From positions 124,001-188,000 of the forward strand of contig AMFN01000014.1 of NCBI GenBank assembly GCA_000302695.1: DNA of 64,000 bases, read 5' to 3'. Origin of the DNA: Enterobacteriaceae bacterium LSJC7. GTDB lineage: Bacteria; Pseudomonadota; Gammaproteobacteria; Enterobacterales; Enterobacteriaceae. This document shows, one piece after another, positions 49,740 to 59,049 of this stretch. Position numbers and translations under genes: made by a program. The notes under the pieces were generated by a model. The model saw only the letters and a list, made by a program, of their open reading frames with translations, was not told the DNA's origin and did not search any database. Position 1 is the stretch's first letter. Every line of letters starts with the position of its first letter.

Positions 49740-50175
49740 GCCTTACCCAACGCTGGTTGAGAACATGACGATGATGGCGAATGCGTTTAAAGATATCGGC
49801 ATTCAACTGGTGGTGGAGCCGATTAACCATAACGACGTGCCAGGTGCTGTGATTTCTACCGTTGAACTGGCGCTTGCTGTGTTCGATAAGGTTGATAGCG
49901 ACAATATTGCGATGCAGTTAGATTTGTACCACTTCATTCGCGCCGCGGAAGATTCGTTTGCGGTGCTGAGTGTGCATATGGACCGTATCGCGCACATTCA
50001 GATCTCGGATGTGCCAGGTCGTCACCAGCCGGGCAGCGGAGCGATGGATTTTGAGAAGCTGTTCACGCTGATTGATAATTCGGCTTACCAGGGATGGGGG
50101 AGCCTGGAATATCATCCACATGTCCCAACGGACGACAGCCTGGCAGCGCTCAGGCGTATGGGCGTGCTGGAATAA
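49740..50175 (+). pseudogene. C-terminal part of a hydroxypyruvate isomerase-type gene
   Basis: About 145 codons matching the second half of Hyi/OtnI-type TIM-barrel isomerases: LVENMTMMANAFKDIGIQLV, VEPINHNDVPGAVISTVELA, MQLDLYHFIRAAEDS, HIQISDVPGRHQPGSGAMDF and WGSLEYHP. The conserved metal and substrate residues of this half are present (Glu in VEPIN, Asp/His in DLYH, Glu in LEYHP). The first ~115 residues of the family are missing. The frame opens at 49681, but its first ~18 codons look unrelated. It abuts the minus-strand isomerase fragment head to head across GCGCGCGAGCGCGC. Confidence 0.7.
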
Positions 50176-50211
50176 GCGGTGCGCCGTTGCCAGGCTCACG
50201 GCGACGGCGAG

Positions 50212-50565
50212 CTATTCGTCCAGCAGCGGCGCAAACCCGCCGTAAATCATACGCCTGCCGTCGAAGGGCATGTCGCCGCCGAGCGCCTGCATCCGTGGGT
50301 CTACCCGCATCTTTTCATTGGCGGCGTCGCGCACGGTTTTAGAGGGATATTCAATCCAGCTGAAAACTACCTCTTCGTCGTCCTTTGCCTGTACAGCCTG
50401 GCGAAAGTCGGTGTACTCACCGTCGGGCACATCATCGGCCCAGCATTCCACCACGCGTAGTGCGCCAAACTCTTTAAACAGCGGTACGATCTTTGCAGCC
50501 AGCTCCCGATAGGCTTCTTTATTGTTTACCGGCACGGCAACGACAAAACCTTCGATGTAGCGCAT
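50212..50565 (-). CDS. DUF1428 family protein (YbaA-like)
   Basis: 117 residues from the ATG at 50565 with GGAGG upstream. Typical DUF1428 text: YIEGFVVAVPVNNKEAYREL, ALRVVECWADDVPDG, VVFSWIEYPSKTVRDAANEK and MPFDGRRMIYGGFAP. A dimeric alpha-beta barrel fold is expected; the function is unknown. Lies between the isomerase remnant and a tetR-type gene, on the same strand as the latter. Confidence 0.88.
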   Translation of the reverse strand: MRYIEGFVVAVPVNNKEAYRELAAKIVPLFKEFGALRVVECWADDVPDGEYTDFRQAVQAKDDEEVVFSWIEYPSKTVRDAANEKMRVDPRMQALGGDMPFDGRRMIYGGFAPLLDE

Positions 50566-50615
50566 CACGCTGTCCTCCAGGTTTACGAAACGAGCTATAG
50601 AGCGTTGAGGTAAGT

Positions 50616-51308
50616 TTAGTTCACATCAGCATTCGGCATAGTCAGCCCGTGACGTAGCAGCGTCAGCGCATGTTGCACAATGGCATCGGCATCCACGCTG
50701 GCACCTTTCTCTTCAACGCTGCGCTGGCGTAGCACCACAAAGGGCACCAGAATCAGGCTCATCAGTGAGGTAAACAGCAGGGCAGGAGACAGCGCCGGGT
50801 TCAGCAGGCCGCGCTGTTGCCAGCCCTCTATTGTGGCGAGTGCCTGTTGGCTCTCGCGGTTGCCAAAGCGGTTATGCAGATGCTGGCGCAAAATGCCGCT
50901 CTCACCGGTTACCTCCTGCAACCACAGCGGGGCGAACCACGGGTTTTGCGTGGCGGCGCGGGCAAGCTCGTGAGTCATAAGCGTAATAGCAGTGTCAGGT
51001 GCATGCGGGTGAGCAGCAAAAATTGCGCTAATGGCTGTGCGCAACGGCAGGAAACGTTGCTCAACCATCGCATCCAGCAATTGTTCGCGCGAGTGGAAGT
51101 AGTAGTGCAACATAGCGGGCGTGACGCCAGCCTCCCGGGCAATGGCATTGAGCGAGGTTTCTGCAATACCGCGGCGGGCAAACAGGGCAAGCGCGGTATC
51201 GAGCAGCTGTTCGCGTTTGTCGGCGCGGGGAGTGCCGCGCGGTCGGCCCGGTTTTCGCGCCTGGGATTTCTCTGCAATTGCCGCTGTTTTGTCTTTCTGT
51301 GCCGCCAT
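50616..51308 (-). CDS. TetR-family repressor, divergent from the drug-efflux gene
   Basis: 230 residues. A basic N-terminus (KSQARKPGRPRGTPRADKRE) leads into the TetR helix-turn-helix: LLDTALALFARRGIAETSLN then AIAREAGVTPAMLHYYFHSR. The ligand-binding domain follows. It is transcribed away from a DHA2 efflux pump with a perfect inverted repeat between them, so local repression of the pump is likely. Confidence 0.9.
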   Translation of the reverse strand: MAAQKDKTAAIAEKSQARKPGRPRGTPRADKREQLLDTALALFARRGIAETSLNAIAREAGVTPAMLHYYFHSREQLLDAMVEQRFLPLRTAISAIFAAHPHAPDTAITLMTHELARAATQNPWFAPLWLQEVTGESGILRQHLHNRFGNRESQQALATIEGWQQRGLLNPALSPALLFTSLMSLILVPFVVLRQRSVEEKGASVDADAIVQHALTLLRHGLTMPNADVN

Positions 51309-51349
51309 GTGTGGCTCCTTTGTTGACGCGTTACCCGACCTTCATCAAT

Positions 51350-51371
51350 ATTAATTATCTACTTAATTAAT
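51350..51371. promoter_or_regulatory. Probable TetR-type operator
   Basis: ATTAATTA and TAATTAAT separated by 6 bp, a perfect 8-bp inverted repeat midway between the divergent tetR-type and MFS genes. Confidence 0.55.
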
Positions 51372-51402
51372 TTCAAACGGGCGTGCTATGGGAGTGAATA
51401 TC

Positions 51403-52908
51403 ATGGCTCAATCGCAGGAAAAGATGCTGAACGGGCAGCCTTCTCTGCGCCTGCTGTTCAGCGCATTGCTGCTGGTGATGTTGTTGTCGGCGCTTGACCA
51501 GACCATTGTCTCAACCGCGCTACCGACTATTGTGGGTGAGCTTGGCGGGCTGGATAAACTGTCCTGGGTAGTGACGGCTTATATTCTGGCCTCCACCATC
51601 GCGGTGCCACTGTATGGGAAATTTGGCGATCTGTTTGGCCGCAAGGTGGTGCTGCAAACCGCGATTGTGCTGTTCCTGCTGGGGTCTGTACTGTGTGGAC
51701 TGGCACAAAATATGACGCAACTGGTGCTGATGCGCGCCCTGCAAGGTCTGGGGGGCGGTGGGTTGCTGGTGGTGAGCATGGCCGCCATTGCTGATGTGGT
51801 GCCACCTGCGGACCGCGGGCGCTACCAGGGGCTGTTTGGCGGCGTGTTCGGTCTGGCGACGGTGCTCGGGCCGTTGATGGGGGGGGTTATCGTCCAGCAT
51901 GCGTCCTGGCGCTGGATTTTCTATATCAACCTGCCGCTGGGGCTGCTGGCGCTGGTGATTATTGGCGCGGTGTTCAGCGCCAGCGGTAAACGTACCCGTC
52001 ACCAGATTGATTATCTCGGCGCGTTTTATTTAAGCCTGACGCTACTGTGCATTATTTTATTCACAAGCCAGGGAGGCACTGTCCTGGCATGGTCAGACCC
52101 GCAACTCTGGTGTCTGCTGGCCTTTTCGCTGGTGGGTGTCGCCGGATTTATCTATGAAGAGCGCATGGCCAGCGAGCCAATTATTCCGCTGATGCTTTTT
52201 CGCGATCGCAGCTTCCTGCTCTGTAGCCTGATTGGTTTTGTCATCGGCATGGCGCTGTTTGGCTCCGTCACTTTTTTGCCGCTGTATTTGCAGGTGGTAA
52301 AGGACGCCACACCGACCGAGGCAGGGTTGCAGCTACTGCCGCTGATGGGAGGGTTGCTGTTCACCTCGGCCCTGAGTGGGCGCATTATCAGCCGCACCGG
52401 GCGCTACCGTTTCTTTCCGATTGGCGGCACGCTGCTGGCGTTTTGCGGCATGGCGTTGCTGACAACCATTACCACCACATCGCCAACCTGGCATCTGTAC
52501 CTCTTTACCTGTTTGCTGGGCTTTGGTCTTGGCATGGTTATGCAGGTGCTGGTGCTGGCGGTGCAAAATAGTGTGTCGCAGGGGTTAATCGGTGTGGCGA
52601 CATCCGGCGTTACGCTGTTTCGCTCGGTGGGTGGCTCTATTGGCGTGGCGCTGTTTGGTGCGGTATTTACCCACGTTTTACAGTCAAATCTGCTGCGCTT
52701 GCTGCCTGAAGGCACAATGCTGCCGCGTGAGCTAAACCCGGTGGCGGTACATCACCTGCCGGACGCTCTGCGTGAGGATTATTTGCAGGCTTTTGGCATG
52801 GCTATCCACGCGGCGTTTCAGATGGCGGCAGGGGTGATGGTGCTGGCGTTTGTGCTCTCCTGGCTACTGCGCGAGGCGCCTTTACGCGCCAGCAATGCGC
52901 CGAACTGA
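51403..52908 (+). CDS. MFS drug transporter, DHA2 family (14 helices)
   Basis: 501 residues from the ATG at 51403 (GGAG 8-9 bp upstream); an ATG at 51388 adds five residues. DHA2 marks: LLSALDQTIVSTALPTIVGE (motif D1), LYGKFGDLFGRK (motif A) and VLGPLMGGVIVQHASWRWIF (motif C). It is expected to export toxic organic compounds across the inner membrane in exchange for protons. Divergent tetR-type gene next door. EmrB-like proteins need a membrane-fusion partner, but none is encoded here, so it may act alone. Confidence 0.9.
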   Translation: MAQSQEKMLNGQPSLRLLFSALLLVMLLSALDQTIVSTALPTIVGELGGLDKLSWVVTAYILASTIAVPLYGKFGDLFGRKVVLQTAIVLFLLGSVLCGLAQNMTQLVLMRALQGLGGGGLLVVSMAAIADVVPPADRGRYQGLFGGVFGLATVLGPLMGGVIVQHASWRWIFYINLPLGLLALVIIGAVFSASGKRTRHQIDYLGAFYLSLTLLCIILFTSQGGTVLAWSDPQLWCLLAFSLVGVAGFIYEERMASEPIIPLMLFRDRSFLLCSLIGFVIGMALFGSVTFLPLYLQVVKDATPTEAGLQLLPLMGGLLFTSALSGRIISRTGRYRFFPIGGTLLAFCGMALLTTITTTSPTWHLYLFTCLLGFGLGMVMQVLVLAVQNSVSQGLIGVATSGVTLFRSVGGSIGVALFGAVFTHVLQSNLLRLLPEGTMLPRELNPVAVHHLPDALREDYLQAFGMAIHAAFQMAAGVMVLAFVLSWLLREAPLRASNAPN

Positions 52909-52913
52909 TGTAG

Positions 52914-52942
52914 CTTATAAGCGTAACGGCGTGAGTTATAAG
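52914..52942. repeat. Inverted repeat between the efflux gene and yqeF
   Basis: CTTATAA and TTATAAG with a 15-bp spacer. It follows the efflux gene stop; could be a regulatory site for yqeF. Weak support. Confidence 0.2.
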
Positions 52943-53045
52943 AATTTCGCCTGTGATATCACTCATATTTTTCAACATTTACAGAAAAAGTTGATAACAA
53001 AGGGGCTAAGATAATTCCGTTTTGCCTGAGGAGAGCGGTAAGCGG

Positions 53046-54221
53046 ATGAAAGATGTGGTGATTGTGGCGGCAGCACGTACGCCAATCGGCTGTTTTCAGG
53101 GCGCATTGTCTGGCCTGTCGGCCACCGAGCTTGGCAGCGTGGTGGTCAAAGCACTGATTGAGCGCAGCGGTGTAAATCCGCAGGATGTGGACGAGGTGAT
53201 CCTCGGCCAGGTGTTGACGGCAGGTGCCGGGCAAAACCCGGCGCGCCAGACGGCGCTCAATAGCGGGCTTCCGTGGTCGGTATCGGCGATTACGATTAAC
53301 GACGTGTGCGGTTCGGGCCTTAAGGCGTTGCACCTGGCGACCCAGGCCATTCAGTGCGGCGAGGCCGATGTGGTTATCGCCGGGGGCCAGGAAAACATGA
53401 GCCGTGCACCGCATGTAGTAAGCAATGGTCGAAATGGCCTGAACGTCGGCGACAGCCAGATTATCGACAGTCTGGTACACGACGGTATGTGGGATGCCTT
53501 TAACGACTACCATATGGGTGTGACGGCAGAAAATCTGGCGCGTGTTTACGATATCAGCCGCGAACAGCAAGATGCCTACGCGCTGGCCTCGCAGCAAAAG
53601 GCGCGCAACGCTATCGACAGCGGGCGTTTTCGCGACGAGATTGTGCCGGTGACAACGCCGGGCGCTGGTGGGCGCATTGTGGATACCGACGAGCAGCCGC
53701 GTATGGATTCCAGTGCTGAAGGTCTGGCGCAATTGCAACCCGTGTTTGACCAGTTGGGTAGCGTGACGGCGGGCAATGCTTCGGCAATTAACGACGGTGC
53801 TGCGGCAGTGATGATGATGAGCGCCGAGCGCGCGCAGCAGCTGGGGTTGTCTGTGTTGGGGCGCATTCGTGCGTTTGCCAGCGTTGGCGTTGACCCAGCG
53901 CTGATGGGGATTGCCCCCGTTCATGCCACGCGCCGCTGCCTTGAGCGCGCGGGCTGGACGCTCGATGAACTGGACCTGATTGAAGCTAACGAGGCGTTTG
54001 CGGCTCAGGTGCTTTCAGTAAACCGGTTACTGGAGTGGGACCCGCGTAAGGTTAACGTTAACGGCGGTGCCATTGCGCTGGGCCATCCTATCGGGGCCTC
54101 CGGTTGCCGCATTCTGGTGTCACTGGTGCATGAGATGCAAAAACGCCATGCCAAAAAAGGGCTGGCAACGCTGTGCGTTGGCGGCGGTCAGGGCGTGGCG
54201 CTGGCGATTGAGTGCGATTAA
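53046..54221 (+). CDS. yqeF: YqeF, acetyl-CoA acetyltransferase (thiolase)
   Basis: 391 residues. The ATG at 53046 gives the usual MKDVVIVAAARTPIGCFQGA; the track-type TTG further upstream is rejected. Thiolase active-site residues are all there: Cys88 in NDVCGSGLKALHLA, His in GHPIGASGCR and Cys in TLCVGGGQGVA. Very close in wording to E. coli YqeF. The reaction is reversible condensation of two acetyl-CoA to acetoacetyl-CoA. In E. coli yqeF also lies close to ygeA/lysA, so this anchors the chromosomal backbone. Confidence 0.93.
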   Translation: MKDVVIVAAARTPIGCFQGALSGLSATELGSVVVKALIERSGVNPQDVDEVILGQVLTAGAGQNPARQTALNSGLPWSVSAITINDVCGSGLKALHLATQAIQCGEADVVIAGGQENMSRAPHVVSNGRNGLNVGDSQIIDSLVHDGMWDAFNDYHMGVTAENLARVYDISREQQDAYALASQQKARNAIDSGRFRDEIVPVTTPGAGGRIVDTDEQPRMDSSAEGLAQLQPVFDQLGSVTAGNASAINDGAAAVMMMSAERAQQLGLSVLGRIRAFASVGVDPALMGIAPVHATRRCLERAGWTLDELDLIEANEAFAAQVLSVNRLLEWDPRKVNVNGGAIALGHPIGASGCRILVSLVHEMQKRHAKKGLATLCVGGGQGVALAIECD

Positions 54222-54310
54222 AACGTTCAGGCCGCCAGCGCGGTATGCTGCTGGTGATGGAGGACTACATTGCCTGCGGCCATAACTGGTTGGTTTATCG
54301 GATAATAAAC

Positions 54311-54333
54311 GCCACAGAACGCTGTGGCTTTTT
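54311..54333 (+). terminator. Intrinsic terminator of yqeF
   Basis: GCCACAG, 4-nt loop, CTGTGGC, then TTTTT. Confidence 0.88.
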
Positions 54334-54615
54334 GTTGTGTGGGATACGGGATAGTTACGTTGCCACGCATTTCGAAATTAGTATGTATGTGCGTAATAAA
54401 TATTTCACAAGAAAAAATGAAATTGAGATAAGCAATTATATTGCGAGGTGTAAACCGAAAAGGGTCCGTAGCTGACAGCTTACGAGGGGAAGGCTATCCA
54501 GGGGGCAGTGGTATAAACTCTGGTCTGGCGCGTTTTTTATAAAATCCCAGAAACAATTTGCGTTCTGCTTTTGCAATTACCTGGCTTCATCTGGCATGCT
54601 AATATCCGTTATGGT

Positions 54616-54649
54616 AATGAAGGGCTGCATAATTTCGCAGTCCTTCATT
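54616..54649. terminator. Hairpin at the 3' side of the cio operon
   Basis: AATGAAGGGCTGC, 8-nt loop, GCAGTCCTTCATT (13 pairs including one wobble), 16 bp after the stop of the 41-residue gene. The T-run is weak on either side. Confidence 0.55.
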
Positions 54650-54664
54650 AGCTTTTAATGATGA

Positions 54665-54790
54665 TTAATGTGTTCTCATTCCAGCCATAGACATCAAAAA
54701 TTTAAGGGCGAATGAAAACAATCCAAGTGCAAGTACGCTGCCAGCATAAATCAGAATGAGCCATTTTATTCTGTTAAATGTCTTCATCAT
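54665..54790 (-). CDS. Small single-helix cytochrome bd-associated protein (DUF2474/CydX-like)
   Basis: 41 residues (MMKTFNRIKWLILIYAGSVL onward) with a single membrane helix and a short C-terminus ending AGMRTH. It starts 32 bp after the cioB stop on the same strand. Tiny one-helix proteins encoded after cydAB/cioAB (CydX, CydY, CydH, DUF2474) are stabilising subunits of bd oxidases; this one fits the DUF2474 kind found with cyanide-insensitive oxidases. Easily missed because of its size. Confidence 0.75.
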   Translation of the reverse strand: MMKTFNRIKWLILIYAGSVLALGLFSFALKFLMSMAGMRTH

Positions 54791-54822
54791 TGACCTCACT
54801 AAAACGATTTGCTGTGATTGTA

Positions 54823-55827
54823 TTAATGATAACCTTCGTCTGGGTTCACTTTTCCACGAAATACATAGTAACTCCAGAAGGTATAAACTAAAATCACAGG
54901 TATAATAAGTAACGCGCCCACCAACATAAACGCTTGAGTTCCTGGTGGAGACGCGGCATCCCATATTGAAATATCAGGTGGAATTATGTTCGGCCAGATA
55001 CTGATGCCCAATCCAGAGAACCCCAGGAAAATCAGACCCAATGTTAACAGGAAGGGCGAGTAATGCGCTTTGGCCCTGACGCCTTTATAAATACCCCATG
55101 CGCACGCTAATACCAGAACTGGCACCGGCGAGAAATAGAAAATATTTGGGGTCGAGAACCATCGATGCGCTATTGCTGGATAGGATAACGGTGTCCAGAT
55201 ACTGAGAATGGCCAGCATAGCGAGTAAAGCGGCAAGCAAGGGGAGCGTCAGGGTGGACATTTTACGGTGAAGTTCATCGCTGGTTTTCATAATCAACCAT
55301 GTACTACCAAGTAGTGCATAGGCCACCATAAGACCAAAACCACAGAAAAGTGTGAAAGGAGAAAGCCAGTCGAGTGCTCCGCCAGTATACATACGGTCAG
55401 CTACAGGGAAACCTTTGATGACCGCTCCTACAATAATCCCCTGACTAAATGTCGCAACGATGGAACCACCGACAAAGGCTTTATCCCAGAATGGACGGTG
55501 TTTCTCTATTGCCTTGAAGCGAAACTCGAATGCAACACCACGGAAAATTAGCCCCATCAACATTATCGTTACAGGGATGGTTAGCGCATCAGTAATGACC
55601 GCATAAGCCAGTGGAAATGCGCCAAACAGCGCAGCGCCTCCCAGAACAAGCCAGGTTTCATTACCATCCCAAACAGGTGCAACACTGTTGACCATGACAT
55701 CACGTTCATGTGCATTTTTGTTAAACAGGAACAGAATACCAATGCCCAGATCGAACCCGTCCATCACGATGTACATCAGCGTGCCAAAAACAATGATGGC
55801 AAACCAAATTATTGAAAAATCGACCAT
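54823..55827 (-). CDS. cioB: CioB, cytochrome bd-type quinol oxidase subunit II
   Basis: 334 residues from the ATG at 55827, which overlaps the cioA stop. Eight to nine membrane helices. CydB family text: FGTLMYIVMDGFDLGIGILF, VWDGNETWLVLGGAALFGAF and FRGVAFEFRFKA, where the DGFDLG and GNETW segments line the quinol/heme subunit interface. Pairs with CioA in the inner membrane to reduce oxygen to water using quinol. Length is below the 378 residues of E. coli CydB but normal for CioB. Confidence 0.9.
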   Translation of the reverse strand: MVDFSIIWFAIIVFGTLMYIVMDGFDLGIGILFLFNKNAHERDVMVNSVAPVWDGNETWLVLGGAALFGAFPLAYAVITDALTIPVTIMLMGLIFRGVAFEFRFKAIEKHRPFWDKAFVGGSIVATFSQGIIVGAVIKGFPVADRMYTGGALDWLSPFTLFCGFGLMVAYALLGSTWLIMKTSDELHRKMSTLTLPLLAALLAMLAILSIWTPLSYPAIAHRWFSTPNIFYFSPVPVLVLACAWGIYKGVRAKAHYSPFLLTLGLIFLGFSGLGISIWPNIIPPDISIWDAASPPGTQAFMLVGALLIIPVILVYTFWSYYVFRGKVNPDEGYH

Positions 55828-55828
55828 G

Positions 55829-57250
55829 TTATTTCTCCTGCAGATTTTCAAGCCCTTCAGAGGCTGCGGACAACGGTCTGGAAGATGTTTGCTGAGTGCC
55901 CGGTCCACCGTGAGACGCGTGATTTCCCTCGCCTTGTACGGGCCCTTTCTTAATTAAGCGCATCATGTAGATATAACCGACTCCAAACACGGAAGAATAG
56001 ACAACGATGAACGCCAGCAGGCTTATGCTCATTTGCAGCGTTGAATGCGCAGACACCGCATCGATAGTCCGCTGGACGCCATACACTGCCCACGGTTGGC
56101 GTCCCATTTCTGTCGTTATCCATCCGGCAAGAATGGCGATGAGCCCGGAGGGCCCCATCAACAACGCAAACCATAAAAATGGGCGAGATGTGTACAGACG
56201 TTTTTTGCAACGCAACCAAAGGCTGGTGGCACCGAGTGCTATCATCAGAAGACCAAGACCGACCATGATGCGAAAGGACCAGAACACTGCGGGTGAGTAA
56301 GGGCGGTCTTCTTCAGGAAAATCCTTCAGAGCAGGAACTTGCTTGTCGAGACTGTGAGTAAGAATCAAACTTCCCAGATAAGGTATTTCCAGACTGTATT
56401 TTGTTCTTTCCTCATCCATATCTGGTAAGCCAAACAGAATCAGCGGCGTCGCTTCATCCCCTTTGTTTTCCCAGTGTCCCTCAATGGCGGCAAGTTTTGC
56501 TGGCTGATACTCCAGAGTATTAAGGCCGTGAGCATCTCCAACAAAAGCCTGGATCGGAGAAACAATCAAAGCCATCCACAAAGCCATGGAGAACATTTTA
56601 CGGATAGCAGGCGTATTATTTCCCTTAAGCAAATGCCATGCTCCTGAAGCCCCAACAAAGAATGCACAGGCCAGGAAAGCTGCAATCGACATATGGAATA
56701 ATCGGTAGGGGAAAGAGGGATTAAAAATGACGCTAAACCAGTCTTCTGGTACAACGATGCCATTCTGGATGGAGTAACCCTGAGGGGTTTGCATCCAGCT
56801 ATTTGATGCGAGAATCCAGAATGTTGAAAAGATGGTGCCCAGTGCCACCATGCACGTAGAGAAGAAGTGAAGCCCCGGCCCAACACGGTTCCAGCCAAAC
56901 AGCATGACGCCGAAGAAACCTGCCTCAAGGAAGAATGCAGTCAGTACTTCGTATGTCAGCAATGGGCCCGTGATTGTACCTGCAAACTGGGAAAAACCAC
57001 TCCAGTTTGTCCCAAACTGGTATGCCATAACCAGACCTGAAACCACACCCATACCAAAGTTTACGGCAAAAACTTTTATCCAGTAATGGTATAAATCCCG
57101 ATAAACCTGGTTCCTGGTTTTCAGCCACAACCCTTCAAGTACAGCAAGGTAGCTTGCGAGGCCGATTGTAATAGCCGGAAAAATAATATGAAAAGAAACA
57201 GTGAATGCAAACTGTATTCTTGCGAGATGAAAAGCATCTAAATCAAGCAT
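55829..57250 (-). CDS. cioA: CioA, cytochrome bd-type quinol oxidase subunit I
   Basis: 473 residues from the ATG at 57250 (GGGAG upstream). Heme ligand candidates: His21 in TVSFHIIFPAI, His in PYRLFHMSIAAF and the Met in WITTEMGRQPWAVYG. The quinol-site segment QPAKLAAIEGHW is present. The Q-loop after it is short, the feature that separates CioA/CIO-type oxidases from E. coli CydA (long Q-loop). The C-terminus is a Gly/Ser/His-rich tail. It should support respiration at low oxygen and under cyanide or sulfide. Confidence 0.9.
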   Translation of the reverse strand: MLDLDAFHLARIQFAFTVSFHIIFPAITIGLASYLAVLEGLWLKTRNQVYRDLYHYWIKVFAVNFGMGVVSGLVMAYQFGTNWSGFSQFAGTITGPLLTYEVLTAFFLEAGFFGVMLFGWNRVGPGLHFFSTCMVALGTIFSTFWILASNSWMQTPQGYSIQNGIVVPEDWFSVIFNPSFPYRLFHMSIAAFLACAFFVGASGAWHLLKGNNTPAIRKMFSMALWMALIVSPIQAFVGDAHGLNTLEYQPAKLAAIEGHWENKGDEATPLILFGLPDMDEERTKYSLEIPYLGSLILTHSLDKQVPALKDFPEEDRPYSPAVFWSFRIMVGLGLLMIALGATSLWLRCKKRLYTSRPFLWFALLMGPSGLIAILAGWITTEMGRQPWAVYGVQRTIDAVSAHSTLQMSISLLAFIVVYSSVFGVGYIYMMRLIKKGPVQGEGNHASHGGPGTQQTSSRPLSAASEGLENLQEK

Positions 57251-58180
57251 TGTCTTGCTCCCAGTCAATATTTTTTATTCTGAGTTGTAGAGAATGGTAA
57301 ATAATCTAAAGCTCTGTGGGCGGGAATTGATGGCTTAATAATTAAAGAATATATTGTCTTCTTCTTTTATTTGTTTTCAATGATCAGTTTAATGCTTAAA
57401 AGCAATAACAGTTTAATGTTAATGTGTTTTACATTCCGTTAACCAGGTGATAACCAGGGCCGGGTGTTCACTCCACTCTTAAACACTAAAACTACTTGAA
57501 TTTCCTTGAGATGGTTTTTAAAGTAATGTATTTCCCGGCGTTATCTCTATTTGAGTCAATTTGTGGGTAAGTTGACTTATGCATATTTCCAGTGCCGGAC
57601 GTACATGATGTAGTGTCAGAATATCGTGATTAATTGTCTTCATGGCTATTGGGATGCATGCGTTTTATATTAATTGAGATTTATTAAACTTACTGATGGT
57701 GCTTTTATTATTTAAATGGCATTGAGAAGTGAGGTCGTGAAAGTGAAATGTAATATTCAGGATTATGATATCTGTCTATGAATGGTACTGTAAAAGAACA
57801 TTCGACAGCAATAACAGAGTAATTATATTACGTCTGAATTGCCCGATAATCAGGGAGAGCATTATTAATCAACAGACAGCAGGGACGCGGGCTAAACGTT
57901 ATTACGGTATTTGTGAACATGTTGATAAAGTTGAACAACTTGCCAGAGCCGCTCCTTGTTATCCATTCTGTTTAGCGCTGCATCCGACTTTATTATTCTG
58001 TGAGTGGGTTTTGTATATCAAACGCGCTCCATCCCCTTGCTACTTCAGGACGTTGTTGTGCCAGGGCAGGCTACCTGATAGCGATTTGCTATGCGACAGA
58101 TTCGTACCTCCACGGCTACTGGCTATTTCCTGTCGTACTTTTCCTGCTATAACAAGGCAAAACACGTTATGGAGAAACGC
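57251..58180. other. AT-rich intergenic region between cioA and ygeA
   Basis: 930 bp between divergent genes. It contains a direct repeat near the cioA side (57385-57418). An ORF of 139 codons (57765-58184) has no recognisable domain, is rich in Cys and looks spurious. Confidence 0.6.
57385..57425. promoter_or_regulatory. Direct repeats with ArcA-like TTAA spacing upstream of cioA
   Basis: CAGTTTAATG occurs twice (57385-57394 and 57409-57418), the second followed by TTAATGTG. Repeated TTAATGTTA-type words resemble ArcA boxes, and ArcA control of bd oxidases is common. Inference only. Confidence 0.3.
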
Positions 58181-58873
58181 ATGAAAACTATCGGTCTGCT
58201 CGGCGGTATGAGCTGGGAATCCACCATTCCTTACTATCGTTTGATTAACGAAGGCGTAAAAACGCGCCTCGGTGGGCTGCATTCGGGCAAGATCCTACTA
58301 CACAGCGTGGACTTTCATGAGATTGAGGCCTGCCAGTCTGCTGGCGAATGGGATAAGGCCGGGCAAATGCTGACTGATGCAGCCTGTGGGCTACAGGCCG
58401 CGGGTGCGCAGGGCATTGTGCTGTGCACCAATACCATGCACAAGGTGGCCTCTGCGATAGAAACCGGCTGTTCGCTGCCGTTTATCCACATTGCTGATGC
58501 AACCGGGCAAGCTGTTGCCCGCCAGGGGCTTAAGCGCGTGGCGCTGCTCGGCACCCGTTACACGATGGAGCAGGATTTTTATCGCGCCAGGTTGCGCGAG
58601 CAGTTTGGCATTGAAATCCCGGTGCCAGATGAGGCGCAGCGCGCGGAGGTTAATCGCATTATCTTTGAGGAGCTATGTCTGGGGACCTTCAGCGCACAGG
58701 CAAAGCGCTATTACCAGCGCGTAATAGACACACTGGTGGAACAAGGGGCGCAGGGCGTGATTTTTGGCTGCACGGAAATTGGCATGTTGCTTGGGCAGCA
58801 GGACTGCCCGGTACCGGTATTTGATACCGCTGCGCTACATGCCGCAGCCGCGGTCGATTTTATGCTGGAGTAA
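58181..58873 (+). CDS. ygeA: YgeA, amino acid racemase (Asp/Glu racemase family)
   Basis: 230 residues from the ATG at 58181 (GGAG 6 bp upstream), the same length as E. coli YgeA; the longer frame to 58091 is rejected. The two catalytic cysteines are present: [11 protein letters not shown] (about Cys83) and [11 protein letters not shown] (about Cys197). E. coli YgeA is a broad-specificity racemase with homoserine as a good substrate. Its location beside lysR-lysA is conserved in enterobacteria. Confidence 0.93.
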   Translation: MKTIGLLGGMSWESTIPYYRLINEGVKTRLGGLHSGKILLHSVDFHEIEACQSAGEWDKAGQMLTDAACGLQAAGAQGIVLCTNTMHKVASAIETGCSLPFIHIADATGQAVARQGLKRVALLGTRYTMEQDFYRARLREQFGIEIPVPDEAQRAEVNRIIFEELCLGTFSAQAKRYYQRVIDTLVEQGAQGVIFGCTEIGMLLGQQDCPVPVFDTAALHAAAAVDFMLE

Positions 58874-59049
58874 CGGCTGAGTCAGCGCAAGGCGTTGCTG
58901 GGGCAGGGTTTTTCCTTTCGGGGCGACCCGCACGGCCGGGATTGTGTTGGCAGGCTGGCGGTCAAGCTTGTGACTGAGCGCCCGGTGACTGGTGCGTGCT
59001 GTCAGGCGGTTTTCCGGGGGCGGGACCTTACCGCTGGCGGTGGATGCGT

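Larger units (their letters stand above)
54222..54664. other. Convergent intergenic region with two hairpins
   Basis: Between yqeF and the small cytochrome gene. Holds a terminator (54311-54333) and a second hairpin (54616-54649); otherwise no gene seen. Confidence 0.6.

Noticed and set aside
54212-54475. Plus-strand ORF after yqeF
   Set aside because: It spans the yqeF terminator and has no domain or ribosome site.
57765-58184. 139-codon plus-strand ORF before ygeA
   Set aside because: No recognisable domain, odd Cys/Pro/Arg-rich composition, no ribosome site, and it runs into the ygeA start.
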